NCBI GenBank assembly: GCA_020355325.1
Contig: CP070664.1
Span: 1,346,728-1,383,740 of the forward strand
DNA: 37,013 nucleotides
Source: Caldifarciminota bacterium
GTDB lineage: Bacteria; Hydrothermota; Tepidihabitantia; SM23-42
Reading direction: 5' to 3'
The notes beneath the pieces are model-generated. The model saw only the letters and a list, made by a program, of their open reading frames with translations. It did no database searches and was not told the origin of the DNA. The translations under genes and the position numbers were made by a program. Shown here piece by piece: positions 16,627-24,647 of the stretch (position 1 is its first letter; every line of letters begins with the position of its first letter).

Positions 16627-18197
16627 TTTTTGAAATCGATTAATAATTCATCTAATTTTGCCGCGATCGAGGTGAGTATCTGTACGGTGGATGTAAATTG
16701 TTGCATAGAGGCAGTCTGCTCTTGAACCGATGCAGAAACCTCCTCGGTTGCTGCTGCATTATCAGTGGCTACCTGCGCTATTTGTTCTACTTGCGTAACG
16801 AACTCCTTCGTTTTTTCTGATTGGGCTGCGGCAGCTTCATTGATTTGTGTAATCATACCTGTCACCAGGTCCACTGCCTTCGCGATGCTGGTGAATTGTT
16901 GTTCAGTTTGTGCTGCTAACTCGTTTGATTCATTGATTTTCTCTCGTTCCGAGGCTAGCAGATTATTCAGTTCCTGAATTGTATTATTGATTTCCGAAAT
17001 GAGATTTTCAACAACAGCAGATGAATGTTGAGTTTCAGTCGCAAGATTTCTTATTTCATCAGAGACGACTGCAAATCCTCTCCCCTGTTGACCAACGCGT
17101 GCAGCCTCGATTGCAGCATTGAGTGCCAAAAGATCGGTCTGCTCAGCAATACTACCAATGATATCTAATATTTTTTTGATTTCATTCGCCTGGTCACGGA
17201 GTTCTGCCATCTTATCTTCGATAAATCTCGTTTGATTAAAAATCTCTTTGGTTATTGTGGCTTCTTTTCTGGAGAATTCCATACCTTGTTTTGCTGAGTC
17301 AGTCGTCTTCTGAGATGATTCAGTCGCGTCCTTTACCTGCGTTGAGATAGACTTTGTGAGGTCATACAGCTCTTCAATTGAACGTACCATTGTCATAATA
17401 GAAGCGGATTGTTCTTGGGTACCTTTGGAAATATTCTGAATCGTGGAAGAAACCTCCTGCAATGAAGCATTGATCTGCTCGGATGTACTTGAGAAGTCTT
17501 CTGTGGAGGTCTTTATTTTTGAACCAGTACTACTGATTTCATGCAGCGTTTTCTTAACCGAACCAAAAATGCTGCTCAGCAACCTGTTGATGTTCTCAAC
17601 CATTGTGTTGTGCGCTGAGGGGAAATCATCTAATGCCTGCCAATTTTTTACAGAATTTAAAATCATCTGTAGTGATCTATTCAATGGAATCGTCAGCGCG
17701 AAACCAATGAGTACCGAGACAGCAAACAAAACGATGATCAGTATCAGCGCGTCGATGAGTGTAAAGGGCACATACACGAGTACTGGATATGTTGCACAGG
17801 CAAAGAAGGTGATGCTTATTTCTGCGAAATAAGGAAAACCACGCTCGGATGCCGCATGTAGTACAAAGAGATGTACTGCGTGATATACGATTGTCGCTAC
17901 CAGAAGTCCTGTGATTACTCCATAGAGAAGAAGCCAAACGATACCGATGAGTGAAACACCAGAAACTATCCCGGAGAGTAGAACAGCAATGATGATCCCA
18001 AAAAAAGTGTGTATACAATACGATTTAAGTGGTGCACCCCGACGCATGATGATGAGATAGAGTAATACACCAACTGCGAGGATACTATACGATACATATA
18101 TTTTATTCCATAATTCGAATCTTCGTGTGATGAGGAACATAAATACGACGAGGAGAATAAACGTGAAAAGTATTATCGGTATTTTAAACTTTTTCAC
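16623..18197 (-). CDS. Methyl-accepting chemotaxis-type receptor with multi-pass membrane domain
   Basis: A 524-residue receptor. About six membrane segments fill residues 1-175, with no sizeable periplasmic ligand domain. A linker leads into the long helical signalling domain, whose tip is nearly canonical: [37 protein letters not shown]. The C-terminus has no CheR-docking pentapeptide. The sensing mode is unknown; membrane or energy state is possible for this layout. I choose GTG 18197 (GGAG eight nt upstream, [10 protein letters not shown] start) over TTG 18218. The start lies inside the preceding cheW, and the stop overlaps the next cheW, so the three genes are coupled. Confidence 0.9.
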   Translation of the reverse strand: MKKFKIPIILFTFILLVVFMFLITRRFELWNKIYVSYSILAVGVLLYLIIMRRGAPLKSYCIHTFFGIIIAVLLSGIVSGVSLIGIVWLLLYGVITGLLVATIVYHAVHLFVLHAASERGFPYFAEISITFFACATYPVLVYVPFTLIDALILIIVLFAVSVLIGFALTIPLNRSLQMILNSVKNWQALDDFPSAHNTMVENINRLLSSIFGSVKKTLHEISSTGSKIKTSTEDFSSTSEQINASLQEVSSTIQNISKGTQEQSASIMTMVRSIEELYDLTKSISTQVKDATESSQKTTDSAKQGMEFSRKEATITKEIFNQTRFIEDKMAELRDQANEIKKILDIIGSIAEQTDLLALNAAIEAARVGQQGRGFAVVSDEIRNLATETQHSSAVVENLISEINNTIQELNNLLASEREKINESNELAAQTEQQFTSIAKAVDLVTGMITQINEAAAAQSEKTKEFVTQVEQIAQVATDNAAATEEVSASVQEQTASMQQFTSTVQILTSIAAKLDELLIDFKK

Positions 18198-18747
18198 CCT
18201 GTTCTCTCCAACCTCCAAGAACCTCGAGTGCCCGCAAAGGATTCAGAATGCCGATGAATTTATCGCTTAACCAAAATATCCCTTCGATAAAATCTGCTTC
18301 CTCTTTTGAAAAACTATCGGGTAGTGGACAGAATTTCCCTGCCTTCAGGTCCACAATCTCGGGGTCAGAATCAACCAGAAACCCTATTTTTGATGCACCG
18401 ACCATCGTCATCAGGCAGGTTCTTACCTCAGGTTCATGTGAATCTTCCTTCAATAACCGACGTAAATCAACGACTGGTATAGATTCCTCGCGCACATAGA
18501 CAACGCCCGAAAACAATTCGGCGAGGTGAGGAACAGAGACAAGGTTGAACGCATGCAGAATTTCGAGTACCAAATCGAGGTCAAATGCATACCATCCTTT
18601 TCCAACGGTAAAAACTGCGAAGGTTCTTTCGGTACCAGTCTGACCAAGGTGAAATTCAGAGAATTCACCTTTAACAGCCTGCACGGCGGTCTTCTTTCGC
18701 TTAGGTTTTCTTTTGGTTCGAGAAATTTTCTGCGCCCTTTCTGCCAT
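18184..18747 (-). CDS. cheW: CheW-like protein with basic N-terminal extension
   Basis: A 187-residue protein. About 40 Lys/Arg-rich residues ([13 protein letters not shown]) precede a CheW domain ([53 protein letters not shown]). The basic tail could contact nucleic acid or the membrane, which is speculation. It is the first gene of the cheW-MCP-cheW set. The ATG has no obvious Shine-Dalgarno sequence and follows a leader of roughly 90 nt with possible hairpins. Confidence 0.85.
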   Translation of the reverse strand: MAERAQKISRTKRKPKRKKTAVQAVKGEFSEFHLGQTGTERTFAVFTVGKGWYAFDLDLVLEILHAFNLVSVPHLAELFSGVVYVREESIPVVDLRRLLKEDSHEPEVRTCLMTMVGASKIGFLVDSDPEIVDLKAGKFCPLPDSFSKEEADFIEGIFWLSDKFIGILNPLRALEVLGGWREQGEKV

Positions 18748-18785
18748 TAGTTCGTGATATTCACTGATATTTTTACTTGAAATCT

Positions 18786-18815
18786 GCTCTCCCCAGCCAG
18801 AGCACTCGGTTCTGG
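18786..18815 (-). promoter_or_regulatory. Two mutually exclusive short hairpins in the cheW leader
   Basis: In the predicted transcript, CCAGA (18811-18815) can pair with TCTGG (18797-18801). GCTCT (18799-18803) can instead pair with AGAGC (18786-18790). The two share bases 18799-18801, so only one can form. The stems are only 5 bp, and the match to any known riboswitch class is not apparent. Confidence 0.3.
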
Positions 18816-18822
18816 AATGCCG

Positions 18823-18844
18823 CTATGCACTACTACATGCATAG
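18823..18844. promoter_or_regulatory. Inverted repeat, candidate operator of the cheW-MCP operon
   Basis: CTATGCA (18823-18829) and TGCATAG (18838-18844) form a perfect 7-bp dyad with an 8-bp centre. It lies across the expected transcription start of the minus-strand promoter (-10 at 18848-18853). That position suits a dimeric repressor. The regulator is unknown. Confidence 0.45.
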
Positions 18845-18847
18845 TTT

Positions 18848-18875
18848 ATTGTCCTCATAATTTATTGATTGTCAA
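18848..18875 (-). promoter_or_regulatory. Probable promoter of the cheW-MCP-cheW operon
   Basis: TTGACA (18870-18875), a 16-bp spacer and GACAAT (18848-18853) on the minus strand. The -35 box is perfect and the -10 box matches at four of six positions. Confidence 0.55.
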
Positions 18876-18951
18876 GGGCTTAGTTTGTGAAAAAGATTAC
18901 AGTGAGTAAAGAATAGTAGCGGTGATTTTTCAGTGCTTAATATCCGCATTG

Positions 18952-18979
18952 TTGACATTTTCATTTTTATGTATAAAAT
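18952..18979 (+). promoter_or_regulatory. Sigma-70-type promoter of the lolA operon
   Basis: TTGACA (18952-18957), a 16-bp spacer and TAAAAT (18974-18979). AAGGAG (18988-18993) follows, five nt before ATG 18999. Confidence 0.8.
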
Positions 18980-18998
18980 TATCTAAAAAGGAGACTAC

Positions 18999-19619
18999 AT
19001 GAAAAGAAAACTAGGCATTTTTTTACTGATGGGTTTGATTTTCAAAGCATTCGCCGTCGACGTAGGCGAGATTATAGACAAAACCCTTGAAAAATATGAG
19101 AACATGACGAGTTTTTATGCTGAATTTAATCAGGAATACTGTGACGAGGTCACAGGCATGTGCACACGCTATGAGGGTAAGATTTACTTTCAAAAACCAA
19201 ATTTTTTCCGTATGGAAATGGACGACCCAAAACAGATTTACGTTGGTGATAGTATGTCTCTCTGGATATATATGCCTGCGCAAAAGCGCGCAGTACGACA
19301 GAATTTAGGTAAGGTGCCATTTCAAATTAGTCCAGATATGTTTTTAAAAGACTATGAAAAGACATTTCATGCTGAACTTACAAAAGAGTCTCAGGGCCAT
19401 TTTGAAATTACGCTCAAGCCAAAAGAAGAGACAGAAATATACGAGAAAATAACAATTACAATAAAGAATAAGACGTACGAGATCACCGGTATTTCAATAA
19501 TCGACGAAGTTGGTTCTGAGAGTAAATTTAGTTTTGATAAGATTGATATAAACAAGAAATTTTCAAAAGATTTATTTCTTTTCAAACCTCCAAAGGGAAC
19601 CACAGTTGATGAGTACTGA
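18999..19619 (+). CDS. lolA: LolA-like lipoprotein carrier protein
   Basis: A 206-residue periplasmic protein with a signal peptide (MKRKLGIFLLMGLIFKAFA). It has the LolA fold signatures: YENMTSFYAEFNQEY, GKIYFQKPNFFRMEMDDP, and a C-terminal FKPPKGTTVDEY that is nearly the family consensus. LolA ferries lipoproteins from the inner to the outer membrane. A Cys pair (CDEVTGMC) may form a disulfide, which is unusual. First gene of a run of six close or overlapping genes. No other Lol gene is in the window. Confidence 0.88.
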   Translation: MKRKLGIFLLMGLIFKAFAVDVGEIIDKTLEKYENMTSFYAEFNQEYCDEVTGMCTRYEGKIYFQKPNFFRMEMDDPKQIYVGDSMSLWIYMPAQKRAVRQNLGKVPFQISPDMFLKDYEKTFHAELTKESQGHFEITLKPKEETEIYEKITITIKNKTYEITGISIIDEVGSESKFSFDKIDINKKFSKDLFLFKPPKGTTVDEY

Positions 19620-20007
19620 ATTCCTGATGGATAATTATTGTTTTGCATGCGGGAAGGAAAACGAGCATGGACTAAAACTCGCCATTGTCGAGTCTGATAA
19701 AGGCGTGGAAGCAAGAATTCAACCTCCGCTGTGGACGCAAGGTTATGAAAAAGTCGTCCATGGTGGTATCATTTCCACCATACTCGATGAAATGGCTGTC
19801 TGGGCAGCATACAAGAAGGGATATAAATCGGTGACAGCAGAATTGAACGTTCGCATTAAAGAGGCGATGCCTGTCAATGATGTCTATATTGCACGATCTC
19901 AAGTTCTGTCGGTGAGACACGGCTTGATTCAGGCAGAATCAAGAATCGTGAATGGCGATAACAAATTAATTGCGTTTGCACATGTTAAATTAATGACGAT
20001 TGACTGA
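19609..20007 (+). CDS. Hotdog-fold thioesterase, PaaI-like
   Basis: A 132-residue single-domain hotdog protein. The core motif VVHGGIISTILDEMAVW matches the PaaI/4HBT family, whose HGG loop and acidic residue form the acyl-CoA thioesterase site. It starts within the last codons of lolA; ATG 19609 is chosen, with TTG 19606 and ATG 19627 as alternatives. The N-terminal CFACGKEN segment is typical of the small PaaI-like subgroup. The substrate is unknown. Confidence 0.85.
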   Translation: MSTEFLMDNYCFACGKENEHGLKLAIVESDKGVEARIQPPLWTQGYEKVVHGGIISTILDEMAVWAAYKKGYKSVTAELNVRIKEAMPVNDVYIARSQVLSVRHGLIQAESRIVNGDNKLIAFAHVKLMTID

Positions 20008-20026
20008 ACATGCTCCAGATAAGCAT

Positions 20027-21292
20027 ATGAAAATAAATTTTATCTCACTGGGCTGTCCAAAAAATTTAGTCGATTCCGAAAAAATACTCGGCGCACTTGG
20101 AGCATCAGGAGTAGCGATAAACTCCTCTCCTCTCGATAGTGACATTATTATCATCAATACCTGCGGGTTCATTAAACCAGCGCTGGAGGAGACCGAAAAT
20201 GAGATAAGGAGAGCACTCCGTATTACAAATAGCACTAATAAGAAGGTTTACGTATTCGGATGTGCGGTCAATCGAAGTGAAGCAGAACTCAAGGAGAAAT
20301 ATCCTGGGGTAGCTGGATGGTTTCGGCTCGGCGATAAAACTAAATTATTAGATGCTATTAATGCACGGGCTGCACATATCGATGCCCGGTTGCCAACAAC
20401 CACTGGCTATGCCTACTTAAAAATTGCCGATGGCTGTTCGAATCATTGCACCTACTGTACTATTCCTCAGATAAAAGGAGCATACCGCAGTTATGATTTA
20501 GAGAATCTTGTACGAGAGGCATACGAGCTGGCATACCTCGGAGTACGAGAAATCATACTAATTGCGCAGGATACCACTCGATACGGTGTAGAGAGGTACG
20601 GAAAACCCATGCTCAGTTCGCTTATCAAAGAGATATCGAAGATTCCGAGAATTCAATGGATTCGCATCATGTATGCACATCCCAAAACTTTAACCGAAGA
20701 TATACTCAGCGAGATAGCGAGGAACCGTAAGGTGTGCAATTACATTGATCTGCCTATTCAGCACATAAATGACCGAATCCTCAATCTTATGAATCGTGGT
20801 GCGACCAGAACGAGAATTGAAGCCCTCATTAAAAAGTTGAAAGATATTAAAGCAATTTCTATAAGAACAACGGTAATTGTTGGTTTTCCGACCGAAAATG
20901 AATATGAGTTCAAGGAATTAATTGATTTTTTAAAAGAGATCAATTTTGATTGGCTTGGAATATTTCCATATTACCGTGAACAAGGAACACAGGCTGCACA
21001 ATTGAAACATGTCTCACATCGTGTCATAAAGGAACGTTACAATCGAGTTATTAGGTTACAGAAACGGCTTATGAGGCAGCGACTCGCACAGCACATAGGT
21101 AGAGACTATAAAACCTTGATACACGGCTTAAATGGCAATTATAGAGGGCACACAGCATTTTCAGCACCAGAGATCGATGCTCAGGTTCTATCTTCTGCTA
21201 AAAACCTGAAAATTGGCGATTTCTACAGGCTCAAAATAACAAAAGCACGGGGTTGTACTCTCTATGCGGTAGGCACAGATGGCACAGATTAA
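20027..21292 (+). CDS. rimO: Ribosomal protein S12 methylthiotransferase RimO
   Basis: RimO adds a methylthio group to the conserved Asp of ribosomal protein S12. The N-terminal MTTase domain begins MKINFISLGCPKNLVDSE, and Cys residues in INTCGF and VFGCAV bind the auxiliary cluster. The radical-SAM cluster motif is CSNHCTYC (CxxxCxxC). A C-terminal TRAM-like segment follows (about 355-420). I use ATG 20027, where the conserved start lies; TTG 20000 is in frame. The last nine residues, VGTDGTD and neighbours, are read from a CACAGAT repeat, so the original C-terminus may have been altered. Confidence 0.95.
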   Translation: MKINFISLGCPKNLVDSEKILGALGASGVAINSSPLDSDIIIINTCGFIKPALEETENEIRRALRITNSTNKKVYVFGCAVNRSEAELKEKYPGVAGWFRLGDKTKLLDAINARAAHIDARLPTTTGYAYLKIADGCSNHCTYCTIPQIKGAYRSYDLENLVREAYELAYLGVREIILIAQDTTRYGVERYGKPMLSSLIKEISKIPRIQWIRIMYAHPKTLTEDILSEIARNRKVCNYIDLPIQHINDRILNLMNRGATRTRIEALIKKLKDIKAISIRTTVIVGFPTENEYEFKELIDFLKEINFDWLGIFPYYREQGTQAAQLKHVSHRVIKERYNRVIRLQKRLMRQRLAQHIGRDYKTLIHGLNGNYRGHTAFSAPEIDAQVLSSAKNLKIGDFYRLKITKARGCTLYAVGTDGTD

Positions 21293-21334
21293 ATACACTA
21301 ATGACACAGATACAAGGACACAGATGACACAGAA
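21272..21334 (+). repeat. Degenerate CACAGAT repeat tract at the rimO 3' end
   Basis: Five copies of a G(G/A)CACAGA(T/A) unit begin at 21272, 21281, 21303, 21317 and 21326. The tract covers the last codons of rimO and the 5' end of the next open frame. Similar ACACAGAT tracts occur in intergenic DNA of several unrelated bacterial groups. Confidence 0.7.
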
Positions 21335-22154
21335 GAAAAGAGTAGATTACAGACATACATCACCCGTGCTCCGTTTCACCCTTGCTCCGTTTCTCTTATT
21401 GCTGCTTCTCCCCTTGTTCGCTTACGGCATTGGTCTTGAGGTTCCACTCGAATTTCATGGATCTGGATTTCTGGGCAAATATCTGAATAGCGACACTATT
21501 CGATACAACATGGATGCTTCGGTCGAGTTATTTTGCACACTTCTCAGATACCATAACCTTTCGCTCTTTGTCCGTTACCGCGATGACCTCGATATGGCAG
21601 AACAGAAAGGGGGCGTAACACTCGATCCACGATATACACATTACTATATATCCGGCGGGTTTGACTATTTGGCTCGGCATGTCTTCTTTACGATGTATTA
21701 CATGCATGATTGTGTTCATGATATCGATTATGATGTTGAAGGAACACCGGTTTTTAACCGTGTTCGGTTACGGTGTGCATCAACAGATTTCCATGATTCT
21801 CGGCGTCTGGTGACGAGTCGGAAGTTTTTATGGTCTCTTGATGTGGGGTTTTATCCCCATTGGTCATATCATGGTTGGGATATTAATGCAGGGGCTGATT
21901 ACAAATATGACGCCATCATTGAATTATTCTTGAACATTTTCCAGAAAAATCAATTTGGCGTAGCCTTCAACCCAACATTTACAATTGCACGTGGTGACAC
22001 GATGTTCTACCATCAACATGTTATTCGATTCATGAGTTATTATACGAATGGAAAAGGACGAATTGGTCTCAGGCTCGATTATAATATTTATAACAATGAT
22101 CCAATTAAAAACCCGGATAAATTATGGCTATTATCACTTTTTCTCGGATTTTAA
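21324..22154 (+). CDS. Predicted outer-membrane protein of unknown family
   Basis: About 276 residues. A basic N-terminus (MTQKKRVDYRH) leads into a strong hydrophobic segment (FLLLLLLPLFAYG), then strand-rich sequence with many aromatic residues (LSLFVRYRDDL, VFFTMYYMHD). The protein ends in LFLGF; a terminal Phe is the usual BAM recognition feature of barrel proteins. The start is uncertain. The frame opens at 21279 inside the CACAGAT tract, ATG 21324 is the last ATG, and GTG 21366 would give a clean signal peptide. The 3' end overlaps the TPR gene by 31 bases. Confidence 0.65.
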   Translation: MTQKKRVDYRHTSPVLRFTLAPFLLLLLLPLFAYGIGLEVPLEFHGSGFLGKYLNSDTIRYNMDASVELFCTLLRYHNLSLFVRYRDDLDMAEQKGGVTLDPRYTHYYISGGFDYLARHVFFTMYYMHDCVHDIDYDVEGTPVFNRVRLRCASTDFHDSRRLVTSRKFLWSLDVGFYPHWSYHGWDINAGADYKYDAIIELFLNIFQKNQFGVAFNPTFTIARGDTMFYHQHVIRFMSYYTNGKGRIGLRLDYNIYNNDPIKNPDKLWLLSLFLGF

Positions 22155-23752
22155 TAAGCATTGTAATTTTTTCAAACAGCAGTACGAGCTACGAGCTCTT
22201 CAGTATTGGTAGTCAATTAGAATTAGATGGGAATGTAAAAGAGGCCGTTGTTTATTATAAAAAGGCACTCGAGATAGACCCTGGGGCGGCCGAGGTGTAT
22301 AGAGCGCTTGTGAATGCCCTGTACAAAATCAGGAAATTCGATGAGGGCATACAATTCGCATCAGAGGGATTGTCTCTCTTCCCTGCTGATGTTGAGTTTC
22401 TTAAGGTTCTTGCACTCGGGTATATCGGCAAAGGTGATATCAGAAGGGCCGTCGAGATCTATGAAAAGGTACTCCCTCTGGAATCTGAAAATATTGATGT
22501 TTATACAACACTTTCTATCCTCTATGAGGGCACAGACCAATTAACGAAGGCACGAGAGGTTCTCGAGGATATGCCTGTGGACTTGAAAACAACAGATGTT
22601 TTTACGCGATTAGGGACACTGTCTGGCAAAGAAAACAACCATGAATCGGCTATTCGTTACTACCACGAGGCTTATACGTTAGACACAACAAATACAACTG
22701 CACTCATCGGGATTGGTACTGGTTTTGACATCCTGGGACAAGAAGATTCAGCAATCTATTATTATGAGACAGTGCTTCGAACCGATACATTGAATATCTC
22801 GGTTGGTAAACGGCTCATCGACTTATATTCGGATGTCGAACAATACGAAAAACTCATTACACTTGCAGGAGCAATGTTACAGCGCGACTTCTTCGATGGA
22901 TATGTACGCAGAACCCTGGGGTTTGCGTTCTACAAATTAGGCCTCAAAAAACAGGCGTTGAATGAATTTTTAATCGCTTCGCAAATTGACCCCAGAGATA
23001 CGTATTCACGGTTCTATGTAGGACGGATCTATCTTGAACAAGGAAACTACGAAGCTGCACAGAATGAGATTATGAAGGCGATAGGTACTAATCCCGATTT
23101 CATCGAACTCTGGGTATATCTTGGATTCATTGCTATTGATAGAGAAGACTTTGAGACGGCAGAGTATGCATTCACCGAGGCAGCACATCGCGGCGCCGAT
23201 GTGATACAGATTTATTACCTGTTGGGTGTGGTCCTAGAAATGAAGCAGCAGCATCTTGATGCTTATTCCTTTTACCACAAATCAGTAGACGAAGATCCGG
23301 ATAATCTTGCGAGTCTCGAGGCGTTGGCGAATCTATGTGAAAGAATCGACAAAAAGGATGAGGCATTTGAGACCTTCCAGAGAATCGTTGAATTGGATAC
23401 TGCCAACGCTGTCGCCCTCAACTATGTTGGCTACACCTATGCAGAGCGCAATGAGAATCTTGACTATGCCCTGGAATTAGTGAATAAGGCTCTCACAATC
23501 GAGGAGAATAATGGCTACTACATTGACTCTCGTGGATGGGTCTACTATCAGATGGGACGATACGAAGATGCACTCAAAGATTTAAAAAGAGCAGCCGATC
23601 TTACACCCGATGCAGTAATATTAGAACATCTTGGTGATGTCTATATGAAGTTAGATAATCTCGATGAGGCTCGAGCAACCTATGAGAGGGCACTCGAACA
23701 AGATCCAGAAAATGAGGTTCTCAAGAAGAAACTTCAAGATATTAATCAATAA
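22124..23752 (+). CDS. Tetratricopeptide repeat protein, exported
   Basis: A 542-residue protein with a short N-terminal hydrophobic segment (ISIVIFSNSSTS, about 8-23), then about a dozen TPR units to the C-terminus (KEAVVYYKKALEIDPGAAEVY, YEDALKDLKRAADLTPDAV, LDEARATYERALEQDPENEV). The TPR superhelix binds proteins. Its place behind a barrel protein and in a LolA operon suggests an envelope assembly role, but no partner can be named. It starts inside the previous gene. Confidence 0.88.
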   Translation: MAIITFSRILISIVIFSNSSTSYELFSIGSQLELDGNVKEAVVYYKKALEIDPGAAEVYRALVNALYKIRKFDEGIQFASEGLSLFPADVEFLKVLALGYIGKGDIRRAVEIYEKVLPLESENIDVYTTLSILYEGTDQLTKAREVLEDMPVDLKTTDVFTRLGTLSGKENNHESAIRYYHEAYTLDTTNTTALIGIGTGFDILGQEDSAIYYYETVLRTDTLNISVGKRLIDLYSDVEQYEKLITLAGAMLQRDFFDGYVRRTLGFAFYKLGLKKQALNEFLIASQIDPRDTYSRFYVGRIYLEQGNYEAAQNEIMKAIGTNPDFIELWVYLGFIAIDREDFETAEYAFTEAAHRGADVIQIYYLLGVVLEMKQQHLDAYSFYHKSVDEDPDNLASLEALANLCERIDKKDEAFETFQRIVELDTANAVALNYVGYTYAERNENLDYALELVNKALTIEENNGYYIDSRGWVYYQMGRYEDALKDLKRAADLTPDAVILEHLGDVYMKLDNLDEARATYERALEQDPENEVLKKKLQDINQ

Positions 23753-23761
23753 AGCAAGTAC

Positions 23762-24454
23762 ATGAAGATCGTCGGTGTTATCGGTGGAATGGGTCCGAAA
23801 GCGACCACTGATTTTATGAATAAGGTTATTGCTCTCACGCCGGCTAAAAAGGACCAGGAACATGTAAAGATGATTGTGTATATTGATCCTGAGATTCCGG
23901 ACCGAACCGAGGCCATTATGGGAAAGGGTGAGAGTCCTCAGCAGAAACTCGTAGGTGCGGCAAAATTTTTAGAAGATGCTGGAGTCGATTTCATTGTTAT
24001 GCCGTGCGTTACAGCACATGTTTGGTTCAGAGACATGCAGAGCTCTATTACCGCACAGATTCTCAACATTGTCGAGCTGACCTTGGAAAAAGTCAAAAAG
24101 GATTTTAAAAAAGCGAAGAGAATCGGAATCCTCTCTACAACTGGCACGATGCAGTCTCAACTATTTGAGAAGGTTTTTGAGCCAGAAGGATACACCATCA
24201 TTGTTCCGCAAGGGGAAGTACAGAAAAATTACGTGATGAAGGGAATCGATGAGATAAAGTTTGGCAGAGATCCTGATAAAGTAACGCCACACTTTGTGCA
24301 TGCCCATGATGACTTGGTGAGCCAGGGTGTAGATATCATCATTCTGGCATGTACAGACATTCCCCTCTCCTTAAAACAAGCCGATGCAGGAGTGCCCCTC
24401 ATCGACGTTAATAAGGTGCTTGCAGAGGCAACGGTACGGTTAGCCTTTGACTAA
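23762..24454 (+). CDS. racD: Aspartate/glutamate racemase family protein
   Basis: A 230-residue member of the Asp/Glu racemase family, closest in appearance to aspartate racemase. Conserved parts are GVIGGMGPKATTDF, MPCVTAH with the first catalytic Cys, ILSTTGTMQS, and ILACTDIPL with the second Cys. Both catalytic Cys are present. The usual Asn after the first Cys (MPCNTAH) is Val here, so substrate or rate may differ. It would supply a D-amino acid, probably D-aspartate. Ten bases separate it from the TPR gene; it is the last gene of the lolA operon. Confidence 0.85.
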   Translation: MKIVGVIGGMGPKATTDFMNKVIALTPAKKDQEHVKMIVYIDPEIPDRTEAIMGKGESPQQKLVGAAKFLEDAGVDFIVMPCVTAHVWFRDMQSSITAQILNIVELTLEKVKKDFKKAKRIGILSTTGTMQSQLFEKVFEPEGYTIIVPQGEVQKNYVMKGIDEIKFGRDPDKVTPHFVHAHDDLVSQGVDIIILACTDIPLSLKQADAGVPLIDVNKVLAEATVRLAFD

Positions 24455-24598
24455 TTAACCTTGGATTCAGAAGGACTGAGGCGATTGCAGTTAGTAGAAT
24501 CCTAGCCTTACTATGCTGTAAGACACCTATCAATAAATATTAAGTTAAACAATATAAAGACTCGGTATGTCTAACTAATGAGGAGATGGTATTAAATC
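24455..24598. other. Intergenic region between racD and clpC
   Basis: No gene is seen. Two dyads are present: GGATTC (24463-24468) with GAATCC (24497-24502), and CTTAC (24507-24511) with GTAAG (24518-24522). Neither is followed by a T run, so termination here is unproven. No CIRCE-like or CtsR-like site was recognised upstream of clpC. Confidence 0.35.
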
Positions 24599-24626
24599 TT
24601 GACAAATTGATAATTTTGACTAAAAT
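24599..24626 (+). promoter_or_regulatory. Sigma-70-type promoter of the clpC-bamA operon
   Basis: TTGACA (24599-24604), a 16-bp spacer and TAAAAT (24621-24626). AAGGAGG (24636-24642) follows, five nt before the TTG start of clpC. Confidence 0.85.
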
Positions 24627-24647
24627 GGTGTTAATAAGGAGGTTGCG

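Noticed and set aside
24455-24545. Possible tRNA or structured RNA before clpC
   Set aside because: There is a GGATTC/GAATCC dyad, but no GTTC-type T-loop, no anticodon arm and no acceptor pairing. It does not fold as a tRNA by eye.
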